Part shown: positions 18,840 to 28,279 of the stretch, piece by piece
Layout of the letters: the number at the start of each line of letters is the position of its first letter
Numbering within the stretch: position 1 is the first letter of the stretch
Source of the DNA: Pedobacter sp. W3I1
GTDB lineage: Bacteria > Bacteroidota > Bacteroidia > Sphingobacteriales > Sphingobacteriaceae
Direction of reading: 5' to 3'
DNA: 64,000 nucleotides
Assembly (NCBI RefSeq): GCF_030816015.1
Contig: NZ_JAUSXN010000001.1
Location: forward strand, 3,968,001 to 4,032,000
Notes under the pieces: model-generated
The model's input: the letters and a program-made list of their open reading frames with translations, nothing else
Database searches by the model: none
What the model was told of the DNA's origin: nothing
Position numbers and translations under genes: made by a program

Positions 18840-19973
18840 TTAATTCTGGTTTGATAAGTGGCGATACATTTCGCAGCCCGCCAATAAAAAGGCACCTACG
18901 CCGAAATTCGCGGTAGAATTTACATCAACCACCTGACCTGGAATGGCTTTCTCTCCTATCGGTTGTACATAACCCAGTTTACCGTTAGGCTGTAATGCTG
19001 TTTTGGATAGATATGCCCATGCTTTTTGTGCCGCAGGCAGATAGGTTTTTTCTTTTAAGTAGCCATTGTTTATTCCCCATAACAAACCATAAGTAAAAAA
19101 GGCTGTTCCACTGGTTTCTGGTCCCGGAGCATGTTGCGGATCAAGAATGCTTCTGGTCCAATAGCCTTCTGTTTGCTGGCTTTTAACGATTGCTTTGGCC
19201 ATATTTTTATACCTGGTTACATATTCGTTGCGATGTGGATCGTTAAGGGGCAAATCTTTTAAAACCTTTGCCAAACCTGCAAATACCCAACCATCGCCTC
19301 TTGCCCAAAAATCTTTCTTTCCGTTTACACTTTTATGTTTTGGATAAACGTATTTGGCATCACGGTAATAAAGCTTTTCTTTTTTATCGTACATAATGCT
19401 GTTGGCATACATAAAATATTCGTAAAGTTTATCCAGGTATTTTTGATCGCCCGTTACTTTATAAAGTTTAGTCATCACCGGCATTACCATGTATAAACCA
19501 TCGGCCCACCACCAATAATCGTTATTAGGTGTGCTCATTTCGTATTGCATTACCTCTTTTGCCCTTGCGATTTTATTTTCTTCGGGTTTTAACTGATATA
19601 GATCGATATAGGTTTGAAAGCAGATTTGCCAATCGCCAAACAGCACATATTCATCGGTTTCGCCATATTTATATTTCCAGTTGGATTTATCAGTTGATTT
19701 TGCACCCATCCATTGGTTGTGAACGGCCCAATCTTCTGAATATTTACGGTAAGCTTCGTTTTTGGTAATTCTATAAACTTCCATATTGCCCGTATGGTAG
19801 GCAGCATGATCCCAAAAAGCACGCACTTCAGGTTTATTGTTGTTTTGCCAATAGGTATTTGCGCGATTGATCATTTCGAGCACTTCCTCTTTTGAAGTTG
19901 AAGTTTGGGCATTTACGACAATGTTGCTCAAAAACAACAATAAGAAAAGGGGTTGATATAATCTTAAATTCAT
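18840..19973 (-). CDS. GH105/GH88-type unsaturated glucuronyl/rhamnogalacturonyl hydrolase
   Basis: A 377-residue secreted (alpha/alpha)6-barrel protein with signal peptide ending VVNAQ. It shows YesR/YteR-like features: WWWADGLYMVMPVMTKLYKVTGD (about 155-177) and KKDFWARGDGWVFAGLAKVL (about 223-242), the latter matching the family WxRGxGW motif. These enzymes hydrate and remove the 4,5-unsaturated uronic acid left by polysaccharide lyases. That gives a substrate link to the BNR_4 protein (possible lyase) two genes upstream. Its ATG shares one base with the stop of the double-GH43 gene (TAATG), indicating translational coupling. Confidence 0.88.
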   Translation of the reverse strand: MNLRLYQPLFLLLFLSNIVVNAQTSTSKEEVLEMINRANTYWQNNNKPEVRAFWDHAAYHTGNMEVYRITKNEAYRKYSEDWAVHNQWMGAKSTDKSNWKYKYGETDEYVLFGDWQICFQTYIDLYQLKPEENKIARAKEVMQYEMSTPNNDYWWWADGLYMVMPVMTKLYKVTGDQKYLDKLYEYFMYANSIMYDKKEKLYYRDAKYVYPKHKSVNGKKDFWARGDGWVFAGLAKVLKDLPLNDPHRNEYVTRYKNMAKAIVKSQQTEGYWTRSILDPQHAPGPETSGTAFFTYGLLWGINNGYLKEKTYLPAAQKAWAYLSKTALQPNGKLGYVQPIGEKAIPGQVVDVNSTANFGVGAFLLAGCEMYRHLSNQN

Positions 19974-22144
19974 TACTGTATTGGTTTAATGCCATTTACT
20001 GTTGGTACGACAGGTTTAATCGTTCCATCAGCGTTAAATTCCATCTTATCAATGCAAACCTCGCGGTTATAACCGGCAGCTCTTCCCATCGAAATGCCTT
20101 TTGGTCTGGTAAAGCGATGGTAAACCATGTACCATTCATCTTTTCCGTTAACTTTGATTACACTATTGTGCCCTGTTCCGTAAATGCCTTGTGTTACGTC
20201 TTTTGCCAGAATCAGATTATTTTCCGGAATGGTTATTTTTTCTGTAGGCGAATCAGAAAAGCCATAACGTACCCTATAATTTTCGCTCCGTGTATCATCT
20301 TCCGACCATAAGAAGTAATACTTTCCGTTACGATAGAAAACTTCGGTACCTTCTCTAAAACCATTGTTTGGCGTAATGATTTTAATCGCATTGGTATCAA
20401 TCGAAACCATATCGTCATTTAATGGTGCAACAGCCATATACCCATTGCCCCAATACAGATAACTTTTACCGGTTTTAGGGTCGTTAAATACATCAGGATC
20501 AATTTCCTGCCCCCCTTTAACTCCTTTTGGCTTGCCCGAAATTAAAGCCTTACCGCTATCTTTAAACGGACCGGCGGGATGATCAGCAACAGCTACCCCA
20601 ATTTTCTGCGCAGCTGTGAAATAGTAGTAATACTTATACCCGCCATTCACTTTCTTTTCGATAATGGTAGGTGCCCAGGCATTCTTTTTCGCCCATGAAA
20701 CGTCTTTTTCGAGGTCTAATATTTTACCTTCATCTGTCCAGTTAACAAGATCTGTTGATGAAAAACTTTTAAAATAGGTACCACTCCAGTTGTTAAAACC
20801 ATCGCTAGTTGGATAGATGTAATATTTACCTGTTTTATTGGAGTATAAAATCTCGGGATCGGCATAATAACCTTTTAATACAGGGTTATTGGCTACTGCA
20901 ACGCTTACTTCATAAGTTTCAGGTTGTTGATTGGCAATGCACACCTTAATTTTCATGGAACCTTTAGTAAAATCCAGTTTTCCTTTTGGCGCGATACTGA
21001 TTTGATTAAAGGTATTAAACTGCGGGTCAAAAGCCTTTAAATCTGTTCCATCGTTTACAGGCAAATAAAGTTTTTTGTTCACACTGTCTAAAACAACATT
21101 ATTTTGGTTAATTGCCTTATTTTGTCCGCTTAGCAAAACAGATTCAACAGTATACCATTGATTGAGCAACCGGCTTAGCTCTTGTTGATTAATAGGTAAA
21201 ATAGTTCCGTGCCTGGGGTGAAAATCCATTGTGATATCCTGATCCACTACACTAAAATTTGCCAGATCTTTGCTTTTGGTAAACTGATAGCGGCCTTTCA
21301 TATATACATCGTACATCAGGATATATTCGTCGCTATGGTTCAGTTTAAAAACACCAGCTCCTTCTACAGCCTCTTTGGTCTGTTGTAGATATTTATCCTG
21401 TTGCACATAACCTTTGGTTAGTTGATTAGAAACTGCTTTTTTAATGCCATTGCCATTACCTTCTGTTTTAAAGAACAAATTGTATTTTCCATTATCGTAA
21501 ATAATGTCACCATCAATACAAGAGCCATTGGTTGGACTAAAAAAAAGTTGCTTCGGAACGATTTCCAGGTCAGTAAAATCAGCGTTGGCGTAAGCATAAT
21601 AAATTTTATCAGGATCATCACCATGCTTCATCGACCAATAAATCATGTATTTTTTAGCAGTTTTATCGTAAATGGTCTGTGGCGCCCAAACGCGTAGTAA
21701 GTTTTCGTTATTTGGAAAACGTTTTTGAATATTAACAACGGCCGATGTCCAATGGATCAGATCTTTCGATTTAAGTAATACCATGGCCCTGTTTGAATTC
21801 CACCCATTTGCCGAAACCATATCAGTAGCCACCATATAAAAGGTTTTGCCATCTTCGCCGCGTAAAATATGCGGATCGCGTACGCCTCCAGTACTGCTGA
21901 TCTTTTCGGAAGAAATGACCGGGTTATTATTGTTTAAAGCTTTGTAGTGGTAACCATCCGTACTCACCGCAAAGCGAATGGCTTCCTCTGCTTTAGTGTT
22001 TCCAGTAAAATAGGTAAATAAATAAGCGGTGTTTGCTTTGAATACTTGAGCCGTTTTTTTGCTTTGTGCCTGCACCAGATTTACGGATACCAGGAACAAA
22101 ACAGCAAGCAGTGAAAAGTTATATTTTATAATGGGATATTTCAT
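19973..22144 (-). CDS. Two-domain GH43 protein
   Basis: A 723-residue secreted protein (signal peptide ending LVQAQ) with two GH43 propellers. The N-terminal one (about 38-310) has GVRDPHIL (Asp90), CIDGDIIY and EGAGVFKL; the C-terminal one (about 415-715) has YYADPEILY, EIDPDVFND and FREGTEVFY. Each set matches the base, modulating Asp and acid Glu of the family, so both domains look catalytically complete. Between them lies a linker of about 100 residues. GH43 enzymes cover arabinofuranosidases, xylosidases and galactanases; in this PUL an arabinofuranosidase/galactosidase role on arabinogalactan side chains is likely but not shown. It is coupled to GH105 by a 1-bp overlap. Confidence 0.88.
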   Translation of the reverse strand: MKYPIIKYNFSLLAVLFLVSVNLVQAQSKKTAQVFKANTAYLFTYFTGNTKAEEAIRFAVSTDGYHYKALNNNNPVISSEKISSTGGVRDPHILRGEDGKTFYMVATDMVSANGWNSNRAMVLLKSKDLIHWTSAVVNIQKRFPNNENLLRVWAPQTIYDKTAKKYMIYWSMKHGDDPDKIYYAYANADFTDLEIVPKQLFFSPTNGSCIDGDIIYDNGKYNLFFKTEGNGNGIKKAVSNQLTKGYVQQDKYLQQTKEAVEGAGVFKLNHSDEYILMYDVYMKGRYQFTKSKDLANFSVVDQDITMDFHPRHGTILPINQQELSRLLNQWYTVESVLLSGQNKAINQNNVVLDSVNKKLYLPVNDGTDLKAFDPQFNTFNQISIAPKGKLDFTKGSMKIKVCIANQQPETYEVSVAVANNPVLKGYYADPEILYSNKTGKYYIYPTSDGFNNWSGTYFKSFSSTDLVNWTDEGKILDLEKDVSWAKKNAWAPTIIEKKVNGGYKYYYYFTAAQKIGVAVADHPAGPFKDSGKALISGKPKGVKGGQEIDPDVFNDPKTGKSYLYWGNGYMAVAPLNDDMVSIDTNAIKIITPNNGFREGTEVFYRNGKYYFLWSEDDTRSENYRVRYGFSDSPTEKITIPENNLILAKDVTQGIYGTGHNSVIKVNGKDEWYMVYHRFTRPKGISMGRAAGYNREVCIDKMEFNADGTIKPVVPTVNGIKPIQ

Positions 22145-22159
22145 TTTAAGGTTAATTCG

Positions 22160-23485
22160 TTAATTATTTTTCGGTTTCCAATCTAAGGCCTGCACTATTG
22201 TTGGTGCCTGGCTGGCCTTTCCTTCTCCATCTATCTGGGTAACATGCTGCAGAAACAGGCTCAAAATCCCTTTGCTTTTCCAAAGCTCGGTATCGTAACT
22301 GGGTTCCCAATCGCCAACGCTTTTTTGAGTAAGATCTTTAATCTTCCACTTTCCTTGTCCAAGCTGATCGTTCAAAGCAATTGAAACTTTGTTACCTCGT
22401 TCAGCATCTCTAAACAACAATCCCGCAGCATAATGTTTTCCATTTGGCCAAACGATAATCTGTGGCCGCGAAATCGGAATCTGTTTGGTGCCGCCTCCAC
22501 TTAAACTAAAAGCTGTTTTTCTAAAATTAAGGTTGCTTACTTTCCAATGGTTATCTGTTTTAAAAACCAAATGATATTGGGGTATAGTCTCGTTTATATC
22601 GCGCCAATAACCAGCAATAAATACATTGCCTTTGGCATCAGCAAACATCGATGTTTGGTTGATCAGCTCACTTTTCTGCGGAATTCTAATTGCATATTCA
22701 GCATTGGCCGCCGTTATAGGAAGATTATATTTTTCATTGCTAGATTTTAACCAGGTTAGCCCCCCATCAGTAGATTTGGCATAACATAAATCATGGTTAC
22801 TGGCTACATCAGGGCTTTCGCGCCATACCCACGATAAATGAATGGTTCCAGCCTGATCTACAGCAACCTGCCAATATGCATTTCGTTCACCTTCGCCATC
22901 AATCATCCCATCCTGCACACGTGTCCACTTTTTGGTCTTCAGGCTATAACGGTTGATCATCAGGTTTCCATTTCCAGAGCCTCCATCACGGTAAAAAAAC
23001 AATAGATCGCCATTGGCCAGCTTATAAAATTCGGGATAACTGACCTTATTTTCCTTTGCAGCAAGCATAACGGCCTTATTTCCTAAGATTAACGAACCTG
23101 CTGAAACCGATTTGGCATAATTTAAATTGTTGTTATGCTGGCCCCAGGCAATATGAAGGAAACCATCGCCATCTATCATAATACTTATTGATTTATGGGC
23201 GTCGGTAGCATCACCTTTATAGGGCGTGGTAACTAATATCCAGCGGCTTGACCCCATTTTGCGTTTGGCCAATACCACATTTTGTTCATGATCATAATAA
23301 GCGGCATACTGGCTATCCTTAAAACTGATTAAAGAATTTTTACGAAAAATAACAGTATTTACCGAGTTATTGGCCCAGCCATTACTGGCAATGGTACTCA
23401 GTTGTATTTCTTGCGCAACGCTCATCAGGCTGATGCCGACGAATGCGCAGATGAGAAATATACTTTTATTTAGGGATTGATACAT
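22160..23485 (-). CDS. BNR_4 seven-bladed propeller protein, PL24/PL25/GH145-like
   Basis: A 441-residue secreted beta-propeller of the BNR_4 family. The start at 23485 is preferred over the upstream ATG at 23608 because it gives a proper signal peptide (SIFLICAFVGISLMSVAQ) and leaves candidate operator site C outside the coding region. Conserved blocks are DAHKSISIMIDGDGFLHIAW (His97), GQHNNNLNYA (His117), FFYRDGGSGNGNLMINRYS and NAYWQVAVDQAGTIHLSWVWR. Paired His residues of this kind are catalytic in the ulvan lyases PL24/PL25, and related propellers (GH145/PL42) act on rhamnose-GlcA ends of arabinogalactan. I infer a lyase or rhamnosidase acting on Rha-GlcA caps. It leads the seven-gene enzyme unit. 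Confidence 0.78.
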   Translation of the reverse strand: MYQSLNKSIFLICAFVGISLMSVAQEIQLSTIASNGWANNSVNTVIFRKNSLISFKDSQYAAYYDHEQNVVLAKRKMGSSRWILVTTPYKGDATDAHKSISIMIDGDGFLHIAWGQHNNNLNYAKSVSAGSLILGNKAVMLAAKENKVSYPEFYKLANGDLLFFYRDGGSGNGNLMINRYSLKTKKWTRVQDGMIDGEGERNAYWQVAVDQAGTIHLSWVWRESPDVASNHDLCYAKSTDGGLTWLKSSNEKYNLPITAANAEYAIRIPQKSELINQTSMFADAKGNVFIAGYWRDINETIPQYHLVFKTDNHWKVSNLNFRKTAFSLSGGGTKQIPISRPQIIVWPNGKHYAAGLLFRDAERGNKVSIALNDQLGQGKWKIKDLTQKSVGDWEPSYDTELWKSKGILSLFLQHVTQIDGEGKASQAPTIVQALDWKPKNN

Positions 23486-23553
23486 GATAAGGTTAGCTGC
23501 TCGGTTTCTTACATTTGGTGAAGCCGAAGTACCGAATTTTTTAAGTTTTACAC

Positions 23554-23590
23554 AGGGGGCTAAATCATACTTTGCAGGGGGCGTTTTAAG
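23554..23590 (-). promoter_or_regulatory. Candidate HTCS operator, site C (enzyme unit)
   Basis: Two direct AGGGGG half-sites begin at 23554 (AGGGGGCTAAAT) and 23576 (AGGGGGCGTTTTA), 22 bp apart, about 70 bp upstream of the BNR_4 start and 36 bp after the HTCS stop. The arrangement matches sites A and B but is less well conserved, and the -7 box is poor. It would control the BNR_4-GH43-GH105-DUF2264-GH43-GH35 unit. Confidence 0.45.
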
Positions 23591-23625
23591 ATAAATGCCT
23601 TTAAACATCTAAAATAGCGTAACTT

Positions 23626-26600
23626 TTATGTAGTACCATTAATATTATAATATTTATGAAAGCTTTTCCGATGTTTCTTAATAAACTCAGATGGCGTCAA
23701 CTTAAACAACTTTTGAAACTGCTCTCTAAAATATTTACTATCATTTATTCCTACCCTGAAGGCGGCTTCGTTAATATTTAAATTGGTATTGATTAACAAT
23801 TCGGCAGCCTTTCTTAACCTGATAAAACGAATAAAACCATTTATCGATTGGCCAGAAGTAGCTTTGATTCTTTTATAGAGATTAGAATGGCTCATTCCAA
23901 GATCAGATGCCAGTGTTTTTACATTAAAGCTGTCTTCCATCAAATTTTCTTCGATAATCATGATACATTTTTGAAGAAAGCCCTTATCCTCTTGTGATAC
24001 CTTGTGGGCATCACTCTTCAAGGTGATTTCATTGTAGAAATAAGACTGAAGATTGGTCCTGTTTTTAATAATGCTATTAATTTTGGCCGTAAAAAGCTCT
24101 TTATCGAAGGGTTTACTGATAAAATCGTAGGCACCCACTTCGATTCCTTTAAGTTTGATTTCCGGACTAGGGTCGCCGGTTAGCAGAATTACCGGAATAT
24201 GACTCAGGGCAGAATCGTCTTTAATCGCTTTACAGAGTTCGATACCGTTAAGGCCATCCATGTTTACATCAGATATGACGATATCAGGCAAATATTCTTT
24301 ACAGAGTTTTAGTCCATCGGTACCGTTATCGGCCTTGTAAATTTTGAAGTTATCCTGAAAAATGTGCCTGATGTAATCGATAATTTCGGGGTTATCATCA
24401 ATAACTAAAATCGAGTGTAAATCTGAGATGAGCAATTCGAGGTTTCCCAGATTCTCGGCATCATTATTTTCTGCTTCTTCCTCTTGCGCAATGAGCTCAT
24501 TTACATAGGTTAATTCGTTTTGAAAAACACCGCTGTGTTGCAAGTTTGGCTCTCCAACCGGAATATCGATCAAAAATATGGTACCCATCCCCTGATTGGA
24601 GCGAAAAGAAATTTTTCCTTTATGCAATTCTACAAAGTTTTTAGCCAGGTAAAGCCCAATACCGAAACCCATCTTTAGCGATTCGTTCGACATTACCTTA
24701 TAAAATTTATCGAACAATTTTTCACCCACATGCGACGGTATGCCCGGACCACTATCACTTACCTCAACCTGCACACGCATACCAAGTGTTTTCACACTAA
24801 ATTTCACAAAACCGCCTTTTGGGGTAAACTTAAGTGCATTAGAGAGCAGGTTAAAAAAAACAATTTCGAGTTTATCTTTATCTGCATAAATATCCAGCTC
24901 TTCTTCCTCGCACTCAAAAGTATATTCGATATGGTTCTGTTTTGCTAAATAATTAAAGCAGAGGAAAATCTCGTTGGTAAACTTGTACAGGTTAATCCTT
25001 ACAATTTTTAAGGCATCATTCTCGCTTTCCGTTTTTCTAAAGAGCAATAACTGATCTACCAGGCTTAATAAACGCCTCGAATTGCGGTAAACTACATTTA
25101 AATCGTTCTTCTCTTGTCCCGGGTCTTTCTTATGGATAATATCTTTAATCGGATTAACAATTAAGGTTAACGGCGTTCTCAGCTCGTGCGAAATATTGGT
25201 AAAGAAATTCAGTTTTTTCTCATTCAGATCCTTTTCGCGCTCCATTTTAAGGTTGGTAATCTCTACTTCGTGTTTCAATCTTCTCTGGCGGTTGCGATAG
25301 GTTTGAAAAAGATAAAACAGAGAAGACCCTATAATAAGGTAAATTGTATAAGCCCACCAGGTACGGTACCAGGGTGGTAAAATCTTAATTATTACGATCT
25401 TTTCATTGTTGCTCCAGGCGCCTTCAGTATCGGTACTTTTAATGTGCAGCTTATATTCACCTTCATTTAACCTGGAATAATAGGCTGTACTTAATTTGTT
25501 TACATAATTCCAGTCTCTGTCCCACCCCTCGAGGTAATAGGCGTAAGAAATCTGTCCCTGAAAAGAGAATTCTATAGCCGCATAATCGATAGAAATCACT
25601 GCAGCACTAAATGGAATTTCTATACGCTCTAAATTAACAACAGAGATATCGTTATAACTCGAATCCTGATCAAGCGGAATATTATTGATCCTAAAATCGG
25701 TCAGTACCATTTTAGGTATCCGTTTATTTTTTTTAATGCTATCGGGCGAAAACAAGTTGAAACCGCCAATCCCACCAAATAAAAAGTTACCGTTTGCAAG
25801 CTTTAATGCTGCATTATAATTAAACTGATTGCTTTGTAAACCATCGGTAGCATAATAGTTTTTAAAGCTATGGTGCTTAACATCAAATTTCGATAAGCCA
25901 TTGTATGTACTGCACCATAAATTACCTTGTGTATCCTGAAGGATATTGAGCACCGAATTACTTGGCAATCCATCACTCTGGATATACCGCTTTATTTTTT
26001 TAGTTTCCGGATCAAAAAGCAACAAACCACCACCTTCCGTGCCGATCCATAATTGATGATTAAAATCTTCCTGTATGGCCCTAATGGCAAAGTTGATCTT
26101 CGTATAACGATGTTTCTTGTTTATTGGATCTATTTCGATCAGTTCGGTATAATTCCCTGCCCAAAGCCTGCCTTTCGAATCCTGGAACAGGCTATGAATA
26201 TCCTTTAGTTTATAATCGAAAAGTTCAAATTTATCAGCGCTTTTATTGTAACGGTATAATGCACCACCTTTTGTGGTACCTACCCAAATATTTTGTTGTT
26301 TGTCTTGATAAAGCTTCCAGATATTAATATCATCAACGCCTTTAAAGGTATTATAACAGTTATAGTGGATAAATTTTCCGGTTGTTTTATTAAAACGATC
26401 TATCCCTCCGCTAAAACTGGCCACCCAAACGTTATGGTCTGCATCGTTTAAAATACTGGTAACAAAATTACTGGTTAAGGAGTTTTGATCGCTGGTTTTA
26501 GCATAATTGGTAAAAGTATTTTGCTTTCGGTTCCAAACACTTAAACCGCCTCCATCAGTCCCGATCCAAATGTTTTTGTTTTCATCTTCACTAAAGGAGA

Positions 26601-27672
26601 GCACAAAATTATTAATTAAGGAATTGCTTTTTAATGGATCATGTTTAATAGTAGTAAACTGCTCGTTTTCCGGATCAATGATATTAACCCCACCACGTAA
26701 GGTTGCAATCCACTTTCTAGATTCGCGGTCTTCGTAAACCTGGGCGACAGAATTACTGCTCAGTAAGCCTTTTTCTTTTCCTGCAGACAGGTAATTTGTT
26801 TTTTGATTTTTTGCATCGTAAACGGCAATTCCTCCTCCATCAGTCGAAATCCAGAGTTTTTGTTTCCGATCAAACAACAAACTCATAATATTCTCATTAC
26901 TTAAATGCTGGTTAAACCTTGCGAGGCTGCCTTTGGCTTTATCAAACTGAAAAAGTCCGCGTTCTGTTCCAACCCAAAGCGTTTGGTTAGTACCTTTTGT
27001 AATGCAAGTTACTGAGCGTACGGCAGTGGTTACTAAACGGAGCGTATTTTTATCATTATCATACCTGCAAAGCCCTACATCTTTTATAAAAAGCCAGAGG
27101 GTTTGATCTTCATCGATATATAAAGCTTTTACAGTATAATCGAAATTTTTACCAAATGGTATCCGTTCTGCTGCACTGCTATTTTTTTTGAGCCTGAACA
27201 GGCCTTTTTCTTCAGTAGCCACATACACCGTTAAAGCCTGACTTATTGCAATGGAATTAATAGCAAAATTTACCTCATTTTTTTTGCCTTTATCCAGATA
27301 AATCAATTGATGAAACCTGGAATCGGCATAATCGTAATATGAAACTCCCTTTTGCGTACCTACCCAAACCCTGTTATTGGCATCTCCATTCAGTACAGTA
27401 ATATGGTTATTTACCAATGAATGTTGATCTCCCCATCCGTTTCTGAAGACCTTAAAGTGATAGCCATCGTAACGGTTTAATCCGTCATAGGTACCCATCC
27501 ACATAAACCCGAAATGATCCAGATACAAAGAATTTACCACATTGTTAGACAGCCCACTTTCTACCCCCAAATATTTAAGGGGGGGAATAGTTGAAGATTG
27601 GGCAAAACAAATACCTGCGCCCATCCATAAAAAAAGTATGAAGCAGGCAGTTTTTTTTTGAATAAGGAACAT
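23626..27672 (-). CDS. Hybrid two-component system regulator (HTCS)
   Basis: A 1348-residue one-protein signalling system typical of Bacteroidetes PULs. In order: N-terminal signal/membrane anchor; two periplasmic seven-bladed propellers of Reg_prop repeats (about 30-690, repeated LWIGT/VWVGT and GGLNxYD-like blades); Y_Y_Y domain (about 700-760); one membrane helix (about 775-791); HisKA with His829 in FFTNISHELRTPL; HATPase (about 930-1040, SDSGPGIP and FGIGLYLAKNFV); receiver domain 1086-1198 with phosphoacceptor Asp1135; and an AraC-type HTH domain at the C-terminus (about 1240-1340). It senses an oligosaccharide in the periplasm and activates PUL promoters. All domains appear intact, and it is transcribed separately upstream of the enzyme unit. 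Confidence 0.95.
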   Translation of the reverse strand: MFLIQKKTACFILFLWMGAGICFAQSSTIPPLKYLGVESGLSNNVVNSLYLDHFGFMWMGTYDGLNRYDGYHFKVFRNGWGDQHSLVNNHITVLNGDANNRVWVGTQKGVSYYDYADSRFHQLIYLDKGKKNEVNFAINSIAISQALTVYVATEEKGLFRLKKNSSAAERIPFGKNFDYTVKALYIDEDQTLWLFIKDVGLCRYDNDKNTLRLVTTAVRSVTCITKGTNQTLWVGTERGLFQFDKAKGSLARFNQHLSNENIMSLLFDRKQKLWISTDGGGIAVYDAKNQKTNYLSAGKEKGLLSSNSVAQVYEDRESRKWIATLRGGVNIIDPENEQFTTIKHDPLKSNSLINNFVLSFSEDENKNIWIGTDGGGLSVWNRKQNTFTNYAKTSDQNSLTSNFVTSILNDADHNVWVASFSGGIDRFNKTTGKFIHYNCYNTFKGVDDINIWKLYQDKQQNIWVGTTKGGALYRYNKSADKFELFDYKLKDIHSLFQDSKGRLWAGNYTELIEIDPINKKHRYTKINFAIRAIQEDFNHQLWIGTEGGGLLLFDPETKKIKRYIQSDGLPSNSVLNILQDTQGNLWCSTYNGLSKFDVKHHSFKNYYATDGLQSNQFNYNAALKLANGNFLFGGIGGFNLFSPDSIKKNKRIPKMVLTDFRINNIPLDQDSSYNDISVVNLERIEIPFSAAVISIDYAAIEFSFQGQISYAYYLEGWDRDWNYVNKLSTAYYSRLNEGEYKLHIKSTDTEGAWSNNEKIVIIKILPPWYRTWWAYTIYLIIGSSLFYLFQTYRNRQRRLKHEVEITNLKMEREKDLNEKKLNFFTNISHELRTPLTLIVNPIKDIIHKKDPGQEKNDLNVVYRNSRRLLSLVDQLLLFRKTESENDALKIVRINLYKFTNEIFLCFNYLAKQNHIEYTFECEEEELDIYADKDKLEIVFFNLLSNALKFTPKGGFVKFSVKTLGMRVQVEVSDSGPGIPSHVGEKLFDKFYKVMSNESLKMGFGIGLYLAKNFVELHKGKISFRSNQGMGTIFLIDIPVGEPNLQHSGVFQNELTYVNELIAQEEEAENNDAENLGNLELLISDLHSILVIDDNPEIIDYIRHIFQDNFKIYKADNGTDGLKLCKEYLPDIVISDVNMDGLNGIELCKAIKDDSALSHIPVILLTGDPSPEIKLKGIEVGAYDFISKPFDKELFTAKINSIIKNRTNLQSYFYNEITLKSDAHKVSQEDKGFLQKCIMIIEENLMEDSFNVKTLASDLGMSHSNLYKRIKATSGQSINGFIRFIRLRKAAELLINTNLNINEAAFRVGINDSKYFREQFQKLFKLTPSEFIKKHRKSFHKYYNINGTT

Positions 27673-27997
27673 AGAGAAAACAGTACGGTGGTATTACTTG
27701 GTATGAAACGAATATACATATTTTCCTAAAAAATAAGTTAGCGCTCCTGTACGGGTAACCAATAAGATTTTTTTCTGTACTGAGACACAGTACTATTGAG
27801 GTAATATTTGGCCAATTTTTCTTTTTCGCTCGCATTTAACCACCTCATCAAAGGGAACAACACCACAAATGCTGCTCAATCTGTACGCTTAATTAATTCT
27901 GCAGCTGGACAGGCAGTTAATGGGAAGCCTTGGCGGACATTTTTGTAAGCAGCATTAAACCTGCTCATTAACTCATCATCATATTTTTAATAAAAGA
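27673..27997. other. Intergenic region upstream of the HTCS
   Basis: No gene is visible. The part next to 27672 should hold the HTCS promoter, but I find no clear TAnnTTTG box. A plus-strand stretch near 27855..27945 translates to a protein-like string (NNTTNAAQSVRLINSAAGQ) without start codon or recognised homologue, possibly a gene relic. Confidence 0.3.
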
Positions 27998-28279
27998 TTA
28001 TTTAACATCAGAGTGCCCAAGGTTCATGTTCGGATTCACTTCATCACGAATAAGCTGTTTTAGTTCCTTAATTTCAGGAAAACGTTGCATCTGCTTTCTG
28101 TCGAAAATTAGTTTCTCGCCAACATGAACAGTAAAAACGCCCGATGTTTTACTTGGAATTAAAGTTACGCCCTTCACATCGTCTACAAAAGTGGTTAAAA
28201 TTTCTTGCGCCATGTAAGCCGAACGCAACATCCAGCCACATTTGGGACAATAGGTTATATTAACAAGTGCTTTCTCCAT
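27998..28279 (-). CDS. SelT/SelW/SelH-family (Rdx) thioredoxin-like protein
   Basis: A 93-residue cytoplasmic protein with the Rdx-family signature VNITYCPKCGWMLRSAYMAQE at the N-terminus; the redox CxxC is Cys11-Cys14, and the remainder (GVFTVHVGEKLIFDRKQMQRFPEIKELKQLIRD, about 47-80) matches the family core. Members are small thioredoxin-fold proteins, and here Cys replaces the selenocysteine of animal relatives. Substrate unknown. It stands alone between the PUL and the next genes; nothing ties it to the PUL. Confidence 0.85.
   Translation of the reverse strand: MEKALVNITYCPKCGWMLRSAYMAQEILTTFVDDVKGVTLIPSKTSGVFTVHVGEKLIFDRKQMQRFPEIKELKQLIRDEVNPNMNLGHSDVK

Noticed and set aside
23486-23608. 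Longer start for the BNR_4 gene
   Set aside because: The extra 41 residues hide the signal peptide and would overlap candidate operator site C; the start at 23485 is better.
27855-27945. Protein-like stretch NNTTNAAQSVRLINSAAGQ upstream of the HTCS
   Set aside because: No start codon, quickly terminated, no recognised family; at best a relic, so not listed as a gene.
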